Shown here piece by piece: positions 17,416 to 26,000 of a stretch of 62,328 nucleotides of DNA. The notes beneath the pieces are model-generated. The model was not told the origin of the DNA. It made no database searches and worked only from the letters and a program-made list of their open reading frames with translations. The DNA comes from Desulfobulbaceae bacterium (GTDB lineage Bacteria; Desulfobacterota; Desulfobulbia; Desulfobulbales; Desulfurivibrionaceae). A program made the translations under genes and the position numbers. Position 1 is the first letter of the stretch. Each line of letters begins with the position of its first letter. Location of the stretch: the NCBI GenBank assembly GCA_003517965.1, contig DOZO01000081.1, positions 1-62,328 on the forward strand. The letters run 5' to 3'.

Positions 17416-18192
17416 TCAGGACGGCGTGTCTTTTTCTTTTTGCCTCTGCAGCTCGCGCAGCTTGGCATACTTGAAAAATACGTTCATGAAATCGGAAACA
17501 GCCATGATGAAGCCCTCGCCTCGATCGAGAAAACCGCCCCGGAGAATATAGTTGTAAAAAAAAGACCAGGCCGCCCGAATAAGCGCCTTGGTAACCGAAG
17601 CTGTTTTTCCTTGAGCAAGAAGCTCGTTGGCTCCGGCGGAAGAATAACTGTTCACCTTGAGCAGGGTCTGTGACAAATCTTTGTTGGCGTAGTGGATTAA
17701 GGGATGGCGCAGGATTCCCTCCGGGCCATGTACCTCCAAGGATTCATGCACCGAGCGTTCGGACATCCGGACAGAATCTTTGCGGAATAACCTGACAACC
17801 CGGTCCGGCCACCAGCCGGCATGCTTTAGCCAGCGGCCGCAGAAGTAATTCTTGCGGGGAAGGCTGTAGGCGACATATGTTCCTGAGGCCAAAGCCTCCT
17901 GGATCTCCACCTGTGCCTCGGCTCCGACCCGCTCGTCGGCATCAAGCACCAGCACCCAGTCGTAACGGCAACGGTCAATGGCCAGCTGTTTCTGGCGACC
18001 AAATCCCTGCCACGGTTCATCGTACACTACGGCTTTGAACTCCCGGGCTATTTCCCTGGTCCGATCGGTGCTGCCCGAATCCACTACCACAATCTCGGCG
18101 GCAAAGGAAACACTGGATAAACACTCGGGCAGGCGGTCTTCCTCGTTTTTGGTGATGATCGCCACGGACAGGGGCAGCTTTTTACTAAGCAT
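17416..18192 (-). CDS. GT2 family LPS core glycosyltransferase (WaaE/KdtX-like)
   Basis: A 258-aa GT-A protein: LSVAIITKNEEDRLPECLSS, VVVDSGSTDRT, EPWQGFGRQKQLAIDR, and DxD in VLVLDADERVG. This is the WaaE/KdtX pattern, whose members add a beta-1,4-glucose to heptose I of the LPS core. A C-terminal segment with FFYNYILRGGFLDRGEGFIMA is typical of the family. The ATG overlaps the rfbB stop by 8 nt, indicating translational coupling within the operon. Family assignment is strong; the exact linkage is inferred. Confidence 0.87.
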   Translation of the reverse strand: MLSKKLPLSVAIITKNEEDRLPECLSSVSFAAEIVVVDSGSTDRTREIAREFKAVVYDEPWQGFGRQKQLAIDRCRYDWVLVLDADERVGAEAQVEIQEALASGTYVAYSLPRKNYFCGRWLKHAGWWPDRVVRLFRKDSVRMSERSVHESLEVHGPEGILRHPLIHYANKDLSQTLLKVNSYSSAGANELLAQGKTASVTKALIRAAWSFFYNYILRGGFLDRGEGFIMAVSDFMNVFFKYAKLRELQRQKEKDTPS

Positions 18193-19390
18193 ATTGCTTT
18201 TCCAACCAATCTCGGTAGCTGCCGTTCATCACCGCCCGCCACCAGGTCTCGTTGTTCAGATACCAGTCAATGGTCTTTCTGATCCCGGTTTCAAAGGATT
18301 CCAGGGGCTTGTAGCCCAACTCGTTTTGACTTTTCGTGGCATTGATCGCGTAGCGCCGGTCATGGCCTGGCCTGTCTTTAACAAAGGTGATGAGTGATTC
18401 TGCCATGTCTCCCAGGCAGAGCGGAGCGTGCGGGAAGCGCTGTTGCAGGCTGTCCGAGGCAGCGAGCCTTTCGTCTATCAGAGTGCAGACCAACCGGACG
18501 ATCTCGATATTGCGCCACTCGTTGTTGCCTCCGATATTGTAAACCTCTCCGACCCTGCCTTGACGCAGCACCAGGTCGATGCCCTGGCAATGATCCTCCA
18601 CGTAGAGCCAGTCGCGGATGTTGGCGCCGTCGGCGTAAATAGGCAGCGGTTTGGCTTCCAGGATATTTAGGATGACGAGTGGGATCAGCTTTTCTGGAAA
18701 CTGGAAGGGGCCATAGTTATTGGAACAATTACTGGTGGTAACCTCAAGCCCATAGGTATGATGATAAGCCCGCACCAAATGGTCGGATGCCGCCTTGCTC
18801 GCCGAATAGGGCGAGTTTGGGGCATAGGCGGTAGCCTCCGTAAAAGGTGGTTCCTCCGAGGTGAGTGAGCCATAAACCTCATCGGTGGAAACGTGATGAA
18901 AGCGATGCGACCGCCCACCCCCTTTGTCCAGCCAAATCTTTTTCGCTGCCTTGAGCAGGTTGTGAGTGCCGACCACGTTGGTGGTCACGAAGGGATCCGG
19001 GCCGTGGATGGAGCGGTCCACATGGGATTCGGCGGCAAAGTTGACCACGGTATCAATTCCCTCTTCAGTCAATAGGGCTTCGACCAGATCCTGATTCCCG
19101 ATATCGCCGTGGACAAAACGAAAATTGCACCCGGCGGATATCAGTTTCGTTTGAGCAGACAAGCTGCTCAACTCAGCTTTATCCTGCGCCAGACAATCGG
19201 CCAGGCTGGCCATGTTGCCGGCATAGGTCAGGGCATCAAGCACCACCACCCGGTCCTGCGGGTAGTGGCCCAGCCAGTAATGGACAAAATTGGCCCCAAT
19301 GAAACCGGCGCCACCAGTGACGAGAAGCTTGCACCCAGGGGGTATAAGTTTCGTTTGAGCAGACGAGCTGCTCAACTCAGCTTTATGCAC
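18185..19390 (-). CDS. rfbB: dTDP-glucose 4,6-dehydratase carrying two in-frame repeat-element insertions
   Basis: This NAD-dependent SDR catalyses the second step of dTDP-rhamnose synthesis. Seen: Rossmann motif TGGAGFIG (25-32), FAAESHVDRS, catalytic TDEVYG, and Y-x3-K in YSASKAASDH. At 401 aa it is about 40 residues longer than usual. The excess is two copies of a roughly 20-residue peptide, KAELSS..AQTKLI..GC: one at residues about 3-20, directly before KLLVTGG, and one at about 70-89 in the loop before FRFVHGDI. Both derive from the 58-bp repeat. Start chosen as GTG at 19390, 7 nt after AAGGAG; GTG at 19393 is also possible. Minus the inserts, its length matches the family. Confidence 0.93.
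   Translation of the reverse strand: MHKAELSSSSAQTKLIPPGCKLLVTGGAGFIGANFVHYWLGHYPQDRVVVLDALTYAGNMASLADCLAQDKAELSSLSAQTKLISAGCNFRFVHGDIGNQDLVEALLTEEGIDTVVNFAAESHVDRSIHGPDPFVTTNVVGTHNLLKAAKKIWLDKGGGRSHRFHHVSTDEVYGSLTSEEPPFTEATAYAPNSPYSASKAASDHLVRAYHHTYGLEVTTSNCSNNYGPFQFPEKLIPLVILNILEAKPLPIYADGANIRDWLYVEDHCQGIDLVLRQGRVGEVYNIGGNNEWRNIEIVRLVCTLIDERLAASDSLQQRFPHAPLCLGDMAESLITFVKDRPGHDRRYAINATKSQNELGYKPLESFETGIRKTIDWYLNNETWWRAVMNGSYRDWLEKQYA
19125..19182 (-). repeat. 58-bp palindrome-centred repeat, copy B (inside rfbB)
   Basis: Read on the minus strand, it begins ATAAAGCTGAG and ends GGGTGCAA. In the middle is TTGAGCAG, a 5-nt loop and CTGCTCAA. It differs from the copy at 22116-22173 at about five positions. 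It is translated in frame as an internal 20-residue insertion in rfbB, between the second helix and the third strand of the Rossmann fold. Confidence 0.9.
19329..19386 (-). repeat. 58-bp palindrome-centred repeat, copy A (rfbD/rfbB junction)
   Basis: Minus-strand copy, ATAAAGCTGAG to GGGTGCAA, with the same TTGAGCAG/CTGCTCAA arms. It differs from the 22116 copy at only two positions. It supplies the rfbD stop codon (the TAA of ATAAAG) and encodes residues about 3-20 of RfbB. The sequence GGTGCA flanks it on the left and recurs at its right end, a possible target duplication. Confidence 0.9.
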
Positions 19391-20258
19391 CACGATTCTC
19401 CTTATATTCAAGCAACATCTGCCGCAGGGCCTGCCGCCAGTGAGGCGGTGTCACTCCCAGAGCTGCCCAGGTTTCGGTCTTATCCAGCACGCTGTAGCTT
19501 GGCCGCTTGGCCGGGGTCGGATAATCTACGGTATTGATAGGCAGGATAGGGATCTCCCGGTCAAGTAGTCCACAGGCAAGGCTTTCTTCCTGGATGGCTA
19601 CGGCAAAATCATACCAGCTGGCCACCCCGGCGTCGGTCCAGTGGCAAATCCCCTTTGGCTGCACCTGGCACATCTGCCAGATGGCCTCGGCGAGACCACG
19701 GCCCCAGGTCGGGGTGCCAACCTGATCTGTTATCACAGCGATGCTTTCCCGCTCAGTCATTAGCCGCAGCATGGTGATAACGAAATTATTGCTAAAGGAG
19801 GAATAGAGCCAGGCTGTGCGAAGCACGGCCATCCCCGCAGGATAGGCAGTCAGGGTAAGTTGCTCGCCGGCCAGCTTGCTGGCTCCGTAAACTCCCAAAG
19901 GATTTGTTCGGTCCGCTGGCAGATAGGGGCTGGATTGCGCGCCGTCAAAGACAAAATCAGTGGACACCTGAAGGCAATATGCCCCCACTGCGCAGGCCGC
20001 CCGGGCAAGGTTTGCAGCTCCTTGGCCATTGACGGCAAAAGCAGCCTCCTGCTCGCTTTCCGCCCGATCCACCGCGGTATAGGCAGCAGCATTGATTATT
20101 ACCTGGGGCTTGAATGCGCTTACTTTGCTCGCCACAGCTTCGCCATTCCGGATATCCAGCTCTTGTGACCCCAGCCCCAACAACTTGATGCCATCCGGTA
20201 GGCAACGCTGCAGCTCCCTGCCCAGCTGGCCATTGGCTCCAGCGATCAACACCCTCAT
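19383..20258 (-). CDS. rfbD: dTDP-4-dehydrorhamnose reductase
   Basis: A 291-aa NADPH-dependent SDR for the last step of dTDP-L-rhamnose synthesis. Seen: MRVLIAGANGQLGRELQ nucleotide-binding N-terminus, NAAAYTAVDRAE, STDFVFDG, Y-x3-K in GVYGASKLAGEQ, and C-terminal PTPAKRPSYSVLD. Length is normal. The start overlaps the rfbC stop (ATGA). Its stop codon lies within the first bases of the 58-bp repeat (copy A), so the last residues may have been changed by that insertion. Confidence 0.94.
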   Translation of the reverse strand: MRVLIAGANGQLGRELQRCLPDGIKLLGLGSQELDIRNGEAVASKVSAFKPQVIINAAAYTAVDRAESEQEAAFAVNGQGAANLARAACAVGAYCLQVSTDFVFDGAQSSPYLPADRTNPLGVYGASKLAGEQLTLTAYPAGMAVLRTAWLYSSFSNNFVITMLRLMTERESIAVITDQVGTPTWGRGLAEAIWQMCQVQPKGICHWTDAGVASWYDFAVAIQEESLACGLLDREIPILPINTVDYPTPAKRPSYSVLDKTETWAALGVTPPHWRQALRQMLLEYKENRGA

Positions 20259-20800
20259 GGATACAACTCCGCCTCGGCCAGTGAGGCTCCGGCCAGATCC
20301 TTAGCCGACAATAAGGGTGCCTGAACCTGCAACGGCCAAGTGATGCCCAACTCGGGATCATCCCAGCGAATGCAGCGCTCATGCTCCGGGGCATACAGTT
20401 CCGTGCATTTATAGACGAACTCGGCCTCTGGACTCAGCACGTAGAAGCCATGGGCAAAACCAGGCGGCACCCAGAGCATCTTATTGTTTTCCGCTGAGAG
20501 GATATCTCCAACCCATCGGCCAAAGGTTGGGGAGCTTTTCCGTAAATCAACAGCCACGTCAAATACTTCGCCACTGATCACCCGTACCAGCTTGCCCTGG
20601 GGCTTGCTGATCTGGTAATGTAGTCCGCGCAGGGTAGCCTGTATGGACTTGCTGTGGTTGTCCTGGACAAAGTTAAGATCAAGGCCGGCTGCAGCAAATT
20701 TTGCCGCATGCCAGGTTTCCATAAAGAAACCCCGGGAATCCCCGAAAACCTGAGGCTCAATGAGCAATACCTCGGGAATCTCGGTGGGCAAAAATCTCAT
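20255..20800 (-). CDS. rfbC: dTDP-4-dehydrorhamnose 3,5-epimerase
   Basis: A 181-aa cupin-fold epimerase, third step of dTDP-rhamnose synthesis. It shows PQVFGDSRGFFMETWH, FVQDNHSKSIQATLRGLHYQ with the catalytic His in GLHYQ, VIRGEVFDVAVDLR-type strand (here SGEVFDVAVDLR), and WVPPGFAHGFYVLS. Length is typical. It is translationally coupled to both neighbours by 4-nt ATGA overlaps. Confidence 0.95.
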   Translation of the reverse strand: MRFLPTEIPEVLLIEPQVFGDSRGFFMETWHAAKFAAAGLDLNFVQDNHSKSIQATLRGLHYQISKPQGKLVRVISGEVFDVAVDLRKSSPTFGRWVGDILSAENNKMLWVPPGFAHGFYVLSPEAEFVYKCTELYAPEHERCIRWDDPELGITWPLQVQAPLLSAKDLAGASLAEAELYP

Positions 20801-21675
20801 TGTGCCTGCTCCTCCTCAAGAATCTGGAGCAGATATTGACCATAGCCGTTTTTCTTTAATGGTTTGGCCAAGAGGGCCAATTTTGCTTCATCAATATAGC
20901 TCATGCGGAAGGCGATTTCTTCAAGACAGGCTATTTTTAATCCCTGCCGGTCTTCCATGACCTTAATGAAATTGGCCGCATCCAGCAGGGAATTGTGGGT
21001 GCCGGTATCAAGCCAAGCCGTACCCCGGCCCAGGAGCTCGACCTGTAACTGTCCATTGGCGAGATAGGCCCGGTTGACATCGGTTATCTCCAGCTCCCCC
21101 CGGGGCGATGGCGCGAGATTACGCGCAATCTCCACCACCTGGCTGTCATAGAAATAAAGGCCGGTCACGGCGTAACGCGATTTAGGTTTTTCTGGTTTTT
21201 CCTCGATATCAAGCACGGTCCGGTCCGGGGCAAAGGAGATCACCCCATAGCGCTCAGGGTCACGGACATAATAGCCGAAAACCATCCCGCCCTTGGGGTT
21301 AGCGGCTTTATCCTGTAAAGTTTTGGCCAGGCCAGGCCCATAAAAGATATTATCACCCAGGATGAGACAAACCGGTTCGTTACCGATGAATTTTTCTCCA
21401 ATCACAAAGGCCTGGGCAATGCCCTCTGGCCTGGGCTGCACCGCGTATTTCAAGTTGATGCCCCACTGGCTGCCATCGCCCAGCAGCTCCATGAACTGAC
21501 CTTGATCTTCCGGGGTGGTGATAAGAAGAATTTCTCGAATTCCTGCCAGCATGAGAGTGGACAAAGGATAATAGATCATGGGCTTATCATAGACCGGCAG
21601 CAACTGTTTACTCACCGACCGGGTCAACGGATACAGTCGGGTGCCAGAGCCACCAGCCAGGATTATTCCCTTCAT
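20797..21675 (-). CDS. rfbA: Glucose-1-phosphate thymidylyltransferase
   Basis: A 292-aa nucleotidyltransferase that makes dTDP-glucose, first step of dTDP-rhamnose synthesis. The pyrophosphorylase signature LAGGSGTRLYPLT is at residues 5-17, followed by KQLLPVYDKPMIYYPLSTLM, GDNIFYG with the metal Asp, and YLANGQLQVELLGRGTAWLDTGTH. Start ATG at 21675 has GGAG upstream. It is the first gene of the minus-strand rfbACDB-waa operon, about 80 nt downstream of a good promoter. Confidence 0.96.
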   Translation of the reverse strand: MKGIILAGGSGTRLYPLTRSVSKQLLPVYDKPMIYYPLSTLMLAGIREILLITTPEDQGQFMELLGDGSQWGINLKYAVQPRPEGIAQAFVIGEKFIGNEPVCLILGDNIFYGPGLAKTLQDKAANPKGGMVFGYYVRDPERYGVISFAPDRTVLDIEEKPEKPKSRYAVTGLYFYDSQVVEIARNLAPSPRGELEITDVNRAYLANGQLQVELLGRGTAWLDTGTHNSLLDAANFIKVMEDRQGLKIACLEEIAFRMSYIDEAKLALLAKPLKKNGYGQYLLQILEEEQAQ

Positions 21676-21756
21676 TTTAGTTCATCTCCAAAGAAAATAC
21701 TGTTAACAGCCAGCCAGTTGCCGCTCTACGGAAAGGCTTGCTTTTCTTGACAGGGC

Positions 21757-21785
21757 ATTTTATCTTCACTAAACGATCTTGTCAG
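21757..21785 (-). promoter_or_regulatory. Sigma70-type promoter for the rfbACDB-waa operon
   Basis: On the minus strand: CTGACA (21780-21785), a 17-bp spacer, and TAAAAT (21757-21762), about 80 nt upstream of rfbA. Five of six consensus bases match in each box at optimal spacing. No operator is evident. Confidence 0.65.
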
Positions 21786-21927
21786 TATGAGCTGGCTCTC
21801 TGAAAAGGTCTGGTATCGTAGCGTATTTTGTAACAAATAGAAAGTGTTATAGTGCTGATGTTCGTGTTGTGCCTTTCACCAGGGACAACTCTCATCTCTC
21901 TACCTTATCATCAACCGGAGCCGCCCC

Positions 21928-22098
21928 ATGATCAGTCAGGAACTGCTTGATATCCTTGCCTGCCCCAAATGCAAGGGAGAAGTAAAGCTCACCGAAAAAA
22001 AAGATGGCCTTGTCTGCGAGCACTGCCGTCTTCTTTACGAAATTCGTGAAGACATCCCTATCATGCTTATAGATGAGGCAAAAAAGCTGGATGATTGA
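21928..22098 (+). CDS. Trm112 family (YcaR/UPF0434-like) small zinc protein
   Basis: A 56-aa protein: ISQELLDILACPKCKGEV, then VCEHCRLLYEIREDIPIML. Two CxxC pairs (ACPKC, CEHC) form the zinc ribbon, and the C-terminal YEIREDIPIML is the hallmark of the bacterial Trm112/YcaR family. In other organisms Trm112 activates methyltransferases; the bacterial role is unsettled. ATG at 21928 has GGAG 8 nt upstream. Divergent from rfbA. Too short for typical length cut-offs, but the motif match is clear. Confidence 0.85.
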   Translation: MISQELLDILACPKCKGEVKLTEKKDGLVCEHCRLLYEIREDIPIMLIDEAKKLDD

Positions 22099-22115
22099 TT
22101 CACTCCGGACGGGTG

Positions 22116-22173
22116 ATAAAGCTGAGTTGAGCAGCTTGCCTGCTCAAACGAAACTTATACCCCCTGGGTGCAA
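22116..22173 (+). repeat. 58-bp palindrome-centred repeat, copy C (upstream of the TIM-barrel gene)
   Basis: Plus-strand copy running from ATAAAGCTGAG to GGGTGCAA, with TTGAGCAG-CTTGC-CTGCTCAA in the centre. It ends one base before the ATG at 22175. It is in frame with that gene and open, so it would be translated if an upstream start (22073 or 22091) were used. GGGTG occurs at both its left flank and right end. Confidence 0.9.
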
Positions 22174-22174
22174 A

Positions 22175-22966
22175 ATGCCATACCAGCACATCACCTCGCG
22201 CTGTTTTATCAATTGTCCCTTTCGGCGACTCCAGAATGAGCTCGATTTCGTGCTTGTTCATCGGATTCAGCCGGAAATCGGGCTGGAAGGGGATGTCCTC
22301 TACATCGCTACCGCCGCTGAGTATCGTGAAGTTGCCAAGGCATTGGCCGCGGCTGGACTTCGCTGCACCCTGCACGCCCCTTTTTTTGATCTTTCTCCGG
22401 GGGCGCTCGATGTAAATATCCTGGCGGCCACCCGTTACAAGCTGGGTAAAGCCTTTGATCTCATCAAGATATTTCAGCCGATCTCGGTGGTCTGTCATCT
22501 GAACTATGAAGAAAACAAGCATGGCTACAAGGAGGCGGACTGGTTCAATACCAGTCTGACCACCTGGCGGGAATTGCTCATTATCGCCGCTGCGCACCAA
22601 GTGCCGTTGATGCTGGAAAACACCTATGAGGCAGGGCCAGGGCAGCATGAGAAAATGCTCGCCGCTCTTAATTCTCCTTATGCCAGGTTCTGTCTCGACG
22701 TGGGCCATGTTTCAGCCTTTGCCAAAAACCATTGGCAGGATTGGCTGCCAGCTCTTGCTCCCTGGCTCGGCCAACTCCACCTGCACGACAACCAAGGCGA
22801 CCGGGATGCGCACCTGGCCATAGGCCGAGGGGGCTTTGATTTTTCCGGTCTGTTTCGTTATCTAAAGGAGCAAGGCCTGCAGCCCCTTGTCACTCTCGAG
22901 CCCCATACCGAGGATGATCTGTGGGCAAGTCTGGCGGCCTTGGACCGCATGGAGTTTTTGGGCTGA
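22175..22966 (+). CDS. TIM-barrel sugar phosphate isomerase/epimerase family protein (AP endonuclease 2-like)
   Basis: A 263-aa protein of the xylose-isomerase-like TIM-barrel superfamily. LRCTLHAPFFDLSPG, VVCHLNY, PLMLENTYE, ARFCLDVGHVSAFA, LGQLHLHDNQGDRDAHLAIGRGGFDF and VTLEPHTEDD supply the metal-binding Glu, His and Asp residues of the family. Substrate is unknown; related enzymes act on sugars, and one group (CbiR) cleaves cobamides. ATG at 22175 matches the family start; the frame is open upstream through the 58-bp repeat, whose translation would give a 30-residue extension. The repeat displaces any normal ribosome site, leaving only GGGTG. Confidence 0.75.
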   Translation: MPYQHITSRCFINCPFRRLQNELDFVLVHRIQPEIGLEGDVLYIATAAEYREVAKALAAAGLRCTLHAPFFDLSPGALDVNILAATRYKLGKAFDLIKIFQPISVVCHLNYEENKHGYKEADWFNTSLTTWRELLIIAAAHQVPLMLENTYEAGPGQHEKMLAALNSPYARFCLDVGHVSAFAKNHWQDWLPALAPWLGQLHLHDNQGDRDAHLAIGRGGFDFSGLFRYLKEQGLQPLVTLEPHTEDDLWASLAALDRMEFLG

Positions 22967-23024
22967 GTGCTGAGTATTCTATCCTGAACAAAGCTTCTGG
23001 CAAAATTCTATCTTTGGAGTACCG

Positions 23025-26000
23025 ATGTCCGAAAACCTTGTCCCACCCGCTAATTTTGTCCACCTTCATGTCCATACCCAGTACAGCCTGCTTGATGGGG
23101 CCATCCGGGTTCGCGATTTGTTGGCCAAGTGCAAAGAATATGGAATGGACGCCGTGGCCATAACCGATCACGGCTCAATGTACGGGGCGCTGGAATTTTA
23201 TGTTCAGGCGAAAAAGGCCGGGATAAAGCCTATTATTGGCTGCGAGTTTTATGTTGCCCATAGCAAACGCTTTGACAAATCCGCGAAAAGTGCGGGCAAG
23301 GCGGCCTTTCACCTTGTTCTTTTGGCTATGAATAACATCGGCTACCAAAACCTGCTCAAGCTGGCCAGCCTGGCCCATATGGAAGGCTTTCATTACAAGC
23401 CGCGTATTGACATGGAAGTGCTTGCCGCTCATGCCGAGGGGCTTATTGCCCTCACTGCCTGTCTGCATGGTGGCGTTCCCCAACGCATCACCGCGGGCGA
23501 TATGAAAGGCGCCAAGCGGGAAGCCAGTCAGCTCTTAGCCCTGTTTGGCGACCGTCTCTATCTGGAGATGCAGGAAAATAATATTCCGGAACAGACTGTG
23601 GTTAACAAGGGGCTCAAGCAGCTCTCCAAGGAACTTGGCATCCCGCTGATCGCCACCAACGATTGCCATTATCTCAACCGGGACGAGGCTCAGGCCCACG
23701 AGGTTCTGCTTTGCATCCAGACTGGCAAAACCATGCAAGATGCAAGTCGTTTCAGATTTTCCACCGACGAGCTTTACTTCAAATCGCCAGAGGAGATGAA
23801 AAAGGCCTTTGCCCATTCGCCGGAGTCAATCGCGGAAACCGTTCGCTTAGCCGCGCGCTGCAATGTCGAGCTTAGCTTTGGTGATTCTCATTTCCCCATC
23901 TTTCCGGTGCCCGAGGGGGAGACCCTTGATTCCCTGTTTGAAAAGTCTGCTCTGGCCGGGCTTGAAGAGCGCTTGAACGATATGAGGGAGATCGACCAGC
24001 TCAAGCCGGAGCTGGAAAGAACCTACCGTGATCGGCTGACCCACGAAATTGAAGTTATTATCAAGATGGGTTTTCCTGGTTATTTTCTTATCGTGGCTGA
24101 TTTCATCAACTGGGCCAAGGACCATGAGATCCCGGTTGGTCCAGGCCGTGGCTCAGGGGCGGGAAGTCTTGTCGCCTATTCTCTGCGGATCACCGATATC
24201 GATCCTCTGCCCTATGGGTTGATTTTTGAGCGATTCCTCAATATTGAGCGCAAATCCATGCCAGACTTCGATGTGGATTTCTGTCAGGAGCGTCGCGGCG
24301 AGGTAATCGAATATGTGCAGCAGCGCTACGGCGGCGACACGCATGTGGCCCAGATCGTCACCTACGGTTCCATGAAGGCCCGCGCCGTTATCCGTGATGT
24401 GGGCCGGGCTATGGGCGTGGCCTATGGCGAGGTGGACCGTATTGCCAAGCTTATCCCGGAAGAGCTGAAGATCACGATCCAGAGGGCTATTGACGCCGAG
24501 CCTCGTCTCCAGGAACTGATTAAGCGCGATCCCCAGGTGGCAGAGCTTCTGCGTGTCGCCCAAACACTTGAGGGACTTAATCGTCATATCTCCACCCACG
24601 CTGCCGGGGTTGTGATCTCGCCCAGGCCAATGGTCGAATACCTGCCGATCTGCAAGGGCTCCAAGGGCGAGGTCTTGACCCAGTATGACATGATCCACAC
24701 TGAGATGACCGGACTGATCAAGTTTGATTTCCTGGGGCTTAAGACCCTTACCGTCATTGATCGGGCTTTGAAACTGATCGCCGCGGATATCGGTCAACGG
24801 CCCGACATCAATCGCATCCCTCTGGACGACACCAAGACCTACGATCTGCTAGCCAAGGGTGATGCTCTGGGTATTTTCCAGTTGGAAAGTTCCGGGATGC
24901 GCGGTCTGCTCATGAAGATGAAACCGGAGGTGTTTTCTGACCTTATTGCTCTGGTGGCCCTCTATCGGCCTGGGCCGCTGGAATCCGGCATGGTTGATCA
25001 ATTCGTCGATACCAAGCATGGCCGGATGCAGGCCATCTACCCTCTGTCCCAGTTGGAGCCGATTCTCAAGGAAACCTATGGGGTTATCGTCTATCAGGAA
25101 CAGGTGATGAAGATTGCCAACGTCCTGGCCGGATATTCCCTGGGTGATGCCGATAATCTGCGTCGGGCCATGGGCAAGAAAAAGGCCGAGGTTATGGCGG
25201 CGGAAAAAGAAAAATTCATGGCTGGGGCCAAGAAAAATAGTATCCCGGCGGATAAGGCCGAATACGTTTTCGACCTGATGGCCAAGTTCGCGGGCTATGG
25301 CTTCAACAAGAGCCACAGCGCGGCTTATGCGCTGATCGCTTATCAGACCGCCTGGCTCAAGGCCCATTATCCGGCTCAGTTTATGGCCGCCTTGCTCTCC
25401 TGCGACGTGGGCAATACCGACAAGGTGGTGCGTTATATCACCGAATGTCGAGACCATGGGATCGAGGTATTGCCGCCGGATATTAATGAATCGGACAAGG
25501 ATTTTGCGGTGGTCAATGATCGTATCCGTTTTGGTCTGGCTGCGGTTAAGAATGTGGGTGGCGCGGCTCTGGACTCCATCATGGAGGTGCGGGCAACCAA
25601 TGGCCCCTATGTCGGGCTTGAGGATTTTTGTGCCCGGGTTGATTCCCGTAAGGTGAACCGGCGGGTTATCGAAAGTCTGATCAAGGCTGGGGCTTTTGAT
25701 TCTCTTGGGGCTAAGCGGTCACAGTTTTTTGCTGTTCTGGATATCGCTCTGGAACAGGCTCAGTCTACGCAACGGGATCGTTTAAGCGGTCAGATTTCGT
25801 TGTTTGCGGTTATGCCGCAGGCACAGGGCAGCAAGGCCAATACCATTGACCTGCCAGACATCTCTGAATGGAGTGAAAAAGAACGACTCGCCTTTGAAAA
25901 AGAGACGGTGGGATTTTATCTTACCGGTCATCCCTTGGATAACTTTTACCAGGAGATTATGGCCGTGGCTGATACTGACCTCACCGGACTTGGCGACTGG

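Noticed and set aside
19109..19537. Plus-strand open frame across the rfbB/rfbD region
   Set aside because: It is antisense to clear enzymes and is open partly because the 58-bp repeat is stop-free on both strands; no ribosome site or family match.
21747..21775. Plus-strand promoter TTGACA..TAAACG for the Trm112-like gene
   Set aside because: The -10 match is poor and the site overlaps the better minus-strand rfbA promoter.
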